Positions 58,058 through 64,000 of a DNA stretch of 64,000 bases are shown one piece after another (position 1 is the first letter of the stretch; every line of letters begins with the position of its first letter). Made by a program: the position numbers and the translations under genes. The notes beneath the pieces were generated by a model. The model was not told where the DNA came from and did no database searches. It saw nothing but the letters and a program-made list of their open reading frames with translations. The DNA is from Myxocyprinus asiaticus (Eukaryota; Chordata; Actinopteri; Cypriniformes; Catostomidae): contig NC_059374.1 in NCBI RefSeq assembly GCF_019703515.2, forward strand, positions 17,647,095 through 17,711,094. The letters are read 5' to 3'.

Positions 58058-58326
58058 CGAAAGGAATAGTTCACTCAAAAATGAAAATATTGTCATAATT
58101 TACTCACCCTAATGTTGTTCCAAAACTGTGACTTTCTGTGCAGAACAAAAAAATTAGATGTTTTAATGAATATCATGGCTCATCTCTTCAATACAATGTC
58201 TCAATTTAAAGCTTTAAAAGGACTCAAAGGTATCATAAAAGTAGTCCATGTGATTAATGTGTCATATTCACCACTTCTGAAGGTATTAGAAACATGAAAT
58301 GTAAGTTATTTTTCATTGAAAATCTT
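58058..58326. mobile_element. TAGTTCACCAAAAA-family MITE, fourth copy (partial)
   Basis: GGAATAGTTCACTCAAAAAT and TTACTCACCCTAATGTTGTT match the left end of the 31836 element. The SINE at 58327 interrupts it, and sequence resembling the family interior resumes after 58680. Confidence 0.65.
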
Positions 58327-58664
58327 TTTTTTTTTTTTTCTCCCAATTTGGAATGTCCAAGTCTTTGTGGTGGCGTAGTGACTCGCCTCAATCCAGGTGG
58401 CAGAGGAAAAATCTCAGTTGCCTCCGCATCTGAGATGTCAACCCATGCATCTTATCACGTGGCTCATTGAGCACGTTGCCACAGAGACATAGCGCGTGTG
58501 GAGGCCCACGGCATCCACCGCAGCATCTACGCACGACTCACCACGCGCCCCACCGAGAACGAACCACATTATAGCGGTGGAGTCACTCAGCACACCCTAG
58601 GATTCTAACACACGAACTCCAGGGGTGGTAGCCAGCGTCTTTACCACTGAGCTACCCAGGCCCC
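58327..58664 (-). mobile_element. tRNA-derived SINE, shorter copy with 15-bp target duplication
   Basis: Same family and orientation as 57187-57627, with GGTAGCTCAGTGGTAAAGAC as the A-box region. TTCATTGAAAATCTT flanks it on both sides (58312-58326 and 58665-58679), the signature of LINE-mediated insertion. It lacks about 90 bp of body present in the longer copy. Confidence 0.92.
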
Positions 58665-58679
58665 TTCATTGAAAATCTT

Positions 58680-59043
58680 GATGTCTGTTGCACATTCATG
58701 AGTGCATGAGAGAAGCTTGTACAAAGTGGTTAGTTTTTAGCACAAAAAGAAATGGAAAAATATGAAATCACACTGTTCTGAATGATAGAATCACATACTA
58801 ACATTTTTAAACTCATGTCATGACCATGTAAAGCCAGTAAACCTTGTAACTTTCATATATGTGCAAGGACACTAAGTCCAATCAGGAATTTTCTTGTCAC
58901 CTGATCGGCCGATACCGATCATTTCACCTTTTATCAGGATCTATATGCAAGCTTTCGGCACACTGTCACTATTATCAATTTGCCTAGTTTTTGCTGACAA
59001 AAAAAGTTTAAAATGTTTAATAGGCTTATTAAAAAAGCTTTTT
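58680..59043. other. No gene seen
   Basis: A GATCGGCCGATACCGATCAT palindromic motif at about 58901 suggests an hAT-like repeat remnant. Confidence 0.35.
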
Positions 59044-59285
59044 TGGTAACACTTTACAATAAGGTTCCATTCTTTAACATTAGTTAATGCATTAGGTATC
59101 ATGAACTAACAATTAACAATATATTTGTTACACAATTTTTGTTAATGTTAGTTAATAAAAATACAATTGTTCATTGTTAGTTCATGTTAGTTCATGGTGC
59201 ATTAAGTAATGTTAAAAATGCAACTTTTGATTTTAAAAATGTATTAGTATATGTTGTAAGTAACATTATCTAAGATTAATAAATG
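59044..59285. mobile_element. GGTAACACTTT-family MITE, left-half copy
   Basis: GGTAACACTTTACAATAAGG and TTAACATTAGTTAATGCATT at the left. The right terminal repeat is missing. Confidence 0.7.
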
Positions 59286-59935
59286 CTTATAAATGTCCAA
59301 ACGGTGAAGCATACCACACATTTCGTCATGGTGGTGTGTATAGGTTTTGGGAGTTGTTTTCACAGCCGACTGCAGGCTGATATTTTTGTCAGTGTGTGTT
59401 TATTATCCTCCCCGATGACCACCGTAGAATGTGTTTGTAGAATGTATGTGTGTACGTGACAGGGAAGGGTTGGGAGGTCAGTGGTGGGCTGGCTGGCAGA
59501 CAGGTGACAGCTGCTCCCACAGCTCAGACTGCAGTAAAGTGGAGACAGCACAGGCTGTGTTGTTCTGCCCTAAACACAACAAACATGCATAGGGCAACCA
59601 TAAACATAAAGCATAAATAACTTGCCAAACCTTTTTATATTAAATGCTAATTGAGCCTAATTTGCAAAAGTCACATGATAGCCATTGTTTAGTAAGTAAA
59701 TGGAAAAAGTGATAGCCCTGTAATATTACAGTAATTACTGCTATGAGAGCACCTAATAAATCTCAAAATTGGTTTTGTAATGTATTTAAAAAAATTATAA
59801 ACAAATAAACCAGATTTGTGTTTCAAGTGCTTGCAAGGCATCAAAAAATAGATGTTAAAGTTGTAGGTACGGTAAGATTAGGGTCTTTTGCTCTCTGTAA
59901 ATGAAACGCAGAGCTGCTTTGCCATTGTCATGACC
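59286..59935. other. No gene seen
   Basis: Minus-strand open frame 59360-59551 has no recognisable product. Confidence 0.35.
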
Positions 59936-59939
59936 GGTA

Positions 59940-60415
59940 TTGAGTAAGTTACTCAAAAAATGAATCCACTACAAATTACTTAGTAATCCTCTAAAGTTGT
60001 TATCAGATTACTTTACTCATTTCTTCATGTGCAAAGTAATCACATTACTAATGACTTTACTTTTAAGTTACTTTCTAAAACCCTATTCACAGGAATGTTT
60101 TTGTATTTCCACTCAACGAATTCAAAATAATGTCCATATTTCCTCCTTTTTCATTGACTCTTTAGAGGGTGCACACTCTTCTGCTGTCACAGAAATGCAA
60201 ATAGATGTGCATATGAACATAATTCATGTTTTAAATGTATATTACCTAAATAATATTATTTAGAAATGTACTTAAACATAATTAAATTAACTGAAACTGT
60301 AACTGTAATCTGATTACAAGAATGTAATGTACATGTAATGGGTTTCAGTAATTTTTCTATAAAGTAATATGTTTACAGTAACTAATTACTTTTTAATCAG
60401 ATTACACCCAACACT
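59940..60415. mobile_element. MITE of the GTAATCTGATTACA family, copy 2
   Basis: Matches 19420-19872: AAAGTAATCACATTACTAAT, TACTTTCTAAAACC, GTAACTGTAATCTGATTACA and ATTACACCCAACACTG. Confidence 0.7.
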
Positions 60416-60667
60416 GTTCATGACACGTCTTGTTTTCTGTGGTCTGTGCACGAAATCAACACAACCCCTTTTTTGCAGTGTAAAGGCGGTTATACATGGT
60501 TAAAGAGTTCCAAGAAAGAAAAGACCAATCAGAATTCAGTATGCAGTAATAGATATGCAATAGAAGATCAATGACAATTCAATATGAAATCAGATATCAG
60601 AAAATATTACTGTGCAAATTTTAAAGTAATATCAACGCTAAATATTTTTTTTCTTCACATGAATCTA

Positions 60668-60855
60668 CACTCCATACCTCATAATGACAAAGCAAAAAAC
60701 TTGAGGCTGTAATCGCTGCCAAAGGTGCTTCAACTAAGTACTGAGTTAAGGGTCTGAATACTTATGTTATAGTGATATTCCAGGTTTTTCTTTTTAATAA
60801 ATTGCAAAGTTATCAAAAATCTATTTTTTACTTTGTCATTATGGGGTATGGAGTG
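60668..60855. mobile_element. 188-bp internally deleted Tc1-like element
   Basis: The inverted ends CACTCCATACCTCATAATGA and complement CACTCCATACCCCATAATGA are flanked by TA (60666-60667 and 60856-60857). Between them lie only the last transposase codons, [13 protein letters not shown] and stop. This is a classic deletion derivative. Confidence 0.9.
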
Positions 60856-60859
60856 TAGA

Positions 60860-62710
60860 TTGATATTAAGAAAAAAACATATTTAAGGCATTTTAGCATA
60901 AGGCTTCTTCATGAACTTATGTTCCATGGGTACAGGACTGATGGAGTAAAAATCATGCTGGCTCCTCATGCAGTCTGGTAAGAACTCTGAATCCCTCTGT
61001 GTTTACCTAAGATTTGATGTGGCAGCCCAACATCAAATGTCAGACCACATCTGAAGTTTGCCTGATCTTAAGTTTTGTTGATAGTTGAGCACAATTTCAA
61101 GCTCTTTTCTCACAGAGGTAGTTATTATAACTCTGGGTAAAAGGAGTTTTCCTCCTACTGGCTGTTTATGGACTGTCTGATGCATATTGCTCTCAAAAAT
61201 GGCAAAGTCTGGCTAAAATCACCACCAGTCACAATCTCATTGGCTTACTGCTACTGTATATAGCTGGCTAGTTCTTTGCCAGAATAAGATAAAATGTGAA
61301 CCAGATTTATGCTGATAATCAAAAGACTAGCTCTGCACGACTAGGGATGCACTGGTTTTTATCAGTCCACCAGGAATTGTTTGTTTAAAAGTTTTACAAT
61401 GAGCAGCACTTCTGAGGAAGAATTAAGCCAGCAATATACTTCTAGCATAATCAAAGAAAGAATGGGTGTGATGTCATTTCGAACAAAGTCTGTCCAAAAA
61501 AAAAAAAAAAAAAATTGTGTTTATGAGTTCAGTGCATTGGTTCAAAACAGCTTGCCAGACTTAGTCGAGATCAGCCAACTTGAACACAATGGTGTGCAGA
61601 GTTGCCACCCTAATATACACCCATCTTTGCAGTAGTATCAAGGACATTTAAAGTATGAAAATACCTTTTTCATTACATGGATTCTTTTCACAAAATTCAT
61701 CATACAATATCAGTAGATAACCTGTGCATATTATGACCACGTATAGGGTGCTAGTGTTAGCATTAAAGCCATGAATGTAGAATATAAACAAGACAAATTA
61801 CACCATATCTGCTGCATATATATGGTTAAAATATGGTTAAATATTATGGTTAAAACAGCTTTCTTTTACTGATCTCATATAGATTCTAAACATAGAATGA
61901 TGCATGTAGTCATTGATAACACATTTTAATGTCACATTGGTTTTACATGTGCTTTCCTGACAACAGACTATATGTCTCATATTTAAATGCTCCTCTAAAC
62001 ACAGTCCCCAGCAGTGTGGGTAGGGTTCCAATGTTTGCAAACAGTATACCAATGCTTGATTGTTTCAACCTTCTTTCTAGCTCTAAAGGAAGAACAAAGA
62101 AGAACTTTGCCATGAGTGTATTGGAGTCTTTAGTCGCTGCATTTGACAAAGTTCATGGAATCAAATATTTGAAATGGTTTGGAGAAATCTTTGTTTGAGG
62201 GAAACTATAATTTTGATACCTGAGTTTCCAAGTTGGGAGGAGACGTAAATTTTCAACATGGCGGAGGACAGGACGGTTTCTGTAGAGAATGACTGGTTTT
62301 ATAAATCTTTCTAAATTCAGCTAATTGTTAGCGCTTGCCATTTCGGTAATATACATTTATGTATATAAGCAACAATTTGATGTACATGCATGTTGTACAT
62401 TTTTACACTGTGAAAATAGCTTGTATTTGACCAAAATTCCATTATCGTCAGCTAGCTGAGTAATATGTATTATGGTGTCAAAATAAAAGTTCCTCAAGAA
62501 ATGTGCATGAACGAACCTGGCATCGTCCATGTTTCCTGTTTTTGTTTCTGACAACAAAGCACTTGAACGCGACATACTCGTAATTAGCACTTCAGAAGTG
62601 GAAAGAAGGATAATTCCAAAAACACATGAAGGCAGCCTAAGTGAGCAGTTCTTGACCAAAATAAGCTATTATACACACCAGACTTGTGAGACTAAGTTGT
62701 ATAATAATTG
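60860..62710. other. No gene seen
   Basis: Open frames at 61381-61635 and 61929-62198 show no family resemblance. A poly-A run occurs at about 61498. Confidence 0.35.
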
Positions 62711-62712
62711 TA

Positions 62713-63259
62713 CACTCACTGAACACTTTATTAGGTACACCTGAACACCTACTTATTCATGTGATTATCTAATCAGCCAATTGTGTGGCAGCAGTGCAAT
62801 GCATAAAATCATTCAGATACAGGTCAGGAGCTTCAGTTAATATTCACATCAACCATCAAAACGGGGAAAAAATGTGATCTCAGTGATTTCGACCGTGGCT
62901 TGATTGTTGGTGCCAGACAGGCTGGTTTGAGTATTTCTGTAACTGCTGATTTCCTGGGATTTTTTAAGCACAACAGTTTACACAGAATGGTGCCAAAAGC
63001 AAAAAAAACATCCAGTGAATGGCAGTTCTGTGGACGGAAAAGCCTTGTTGATTAGAGAGGTCAACGGAGAATGGCCAGACTGGTTCGAGCTGACAGAAAG
63101 GCTATGGTAACTCACATAACCACAATTGTAGTGAGTAGAATAGCATCTTAGAATGCACAACATGCTGAACCTTGAGGTGAATGGGCTACAACAGCAGAAG
63201 ACCACGCCGGGCACTTTATTGGGACCATAGTGTTCCTATAATAAAGTGCTCAGTGAGAG
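62713..63259 (+). mobile_element. 547-bp Tc1-like deletion derivative with transposase N-terminus
   Basis: The ends CACTCACTGAACACTTTATT and complement CTCTCACTGAGCACTTTATT are flanked by TA (62711-62712 and 63260-63261). The plus strand encodes CDLSDFDRGLIVGARQAGLS, ISVTADFLGF, TSSEWQFCGRKSLVD and RMARLVRAD, the paired-like DNA-binding part of a fish Tc1 transposase, with a TAG after LVD. The catalytic domain is deleted. Same family as the palindrome at 37655-38285. Confidence 0.9.
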
Positions 63260-63261
63260 TA

Positions 63262-63451
63262 TATACAGTATACTAGCTGTAAAGTAATTTGTTTGCTAGT
63301 ACCTTCTACAATAGCTAAATGGTCACATGAGGGTCTTACAGGTATTGTGATTGACATAAATGACTCATTAACAATCTTTTCAGTGTGAATTGAAATGGGT
63401 GATCCTCTGCTCTCAGCAAATTTTATATTTGAGAAGTCAGCCAGATTGCAT

Positions 63452-63486
<35 letters not shown>

Positions 63487-64000
63487 CCCCCTTTTCTGAC
63501 ACACACCCTCCCTTCTCCCTCTTTGTGTGTGTGGTGGTATTCTTGCGATTACTGGGTGGGCAGGGGAACAGGCACAGGGAGAGCCTGCACCCATACAGGC
63601 AAGACATAATAGCAGAGGTTTACCACTAGTATGCAGCTGCCAAGGTTTCAAAATATCAGTCACTATTTAGTGCCTCCATAGACCCATTTTTTTTTTTTTT
63701 TTTTATGATATGGTCTCGTATACCCAGCCTATGTATTTTAAATAGTACAGCTTTACCTTTTGACTGGTTTGATGGTTTGAATAGTTCATTTGTACATGCA
63801 GCATTGAATGCTGTCAAAGTTTTTTAAAGGGAGTAAAGCTTAGTGTCCCGATTAACAATTGTCCCATCTGAAATGCAGCAGTTTGTAAGCTTTAATGACT
63901 GAGGAGATTTATATTTTGACTGCACAGAGTTTCTCTCAGAATGTGTTTTGCACAACTCCTTTTCTATAGCCTATAATTTTTCTGTTTTCCAGTGATCATA
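63262..64000. other. No gene seen to window end
   Basis: Contains the (TC)n tract at 63456-63484 and a poly-T run at about 63687-63704. Open frames crossing the TC tract are composition artefacts. Confidence 0.4.
63456..63484. repeat. (TC)n microsatellite
   Basis: About fourteen TC units followed by CCCCCCC. Confidence 0.95.

Noticed and set aside
63250..63663. 137-codon minus-strand frame
   Set aside because: Crosses the (GA)n complement of the TC tract. No recognisable domain.

Overview
This window is vertebrate nuclear DNA, most likely from a cyprinid or closely related teleost. It is AT-rich and intron-bearing. It is crowded with DNA transposons typical of fish: several Tc1/mariner lineages, hAT-like elements and many palindromic MITEs. 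It also holds a DIRS-type retroelement, an L2-type LINE, a Ty3/Gypsy gag remnant, a solo LTR and two tRNA-derived SINEs. Its odorant-receptor remnants resemble the fish '131-2-like' family. Species cannot be fixed from the sequence alone. There is no sign of prokaryotic or viral genome organisation.

Layout. 1-5.4 kb is repeats: a MITE, an hAT-type element with a clean 8-bp target duplication, and a decayed gag gene containing two coding minisatellites. 5.6-21.1 kb is a relic odorant-receptor cluster. It has one pseudogene on the minus strand (5640-6568), one near-complete but broken gene on the minus strand (11574-13763, split by a Tc1 element), and one 5' fragment on the plus strand (20934-about 21100, cut by a DIRS element). 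Two large Tc1 elements (8413-10009 and 11646-12892), a solo LTR and several MITEs lie among them. 21.1-32.6 kb is nearly all mobile DNA: DIRS, a duplicated segment, a truncated Tc1, an L2 LINE between two direct repeats, and a MITE.

33.45-36.33 kb holds the one clearly functional gene, diablo (Smac). It has six coding exons with consensus splice sites in an unbroken 228-codon frame, and the protein is a mitochondrial pro-apoptotic IAP antagonist. From 40.3 kb onward there is a possible first exon of a secreted or membrane protein, followed by a phase-compatible second exon at 42.28 kb. The remainder to 64 kb holds repeats and unassigned, probably intronic or intergenic, DNA.

The genes do not form an operon-like system. 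What ties the window together is successive transposition: Tc1 into an odorant-receptor tail, DIRS against an odorant-receptor 5' end, SINE into MITE, and LTR into MITE. I did not find a convincing undescribed biological system. The best leads are the possible secreted-protein gene at 40.3 kb, the Tc1 insertion that supplies a new receptor C-terminus, and the tandem NAG splice acceptor in diablo.
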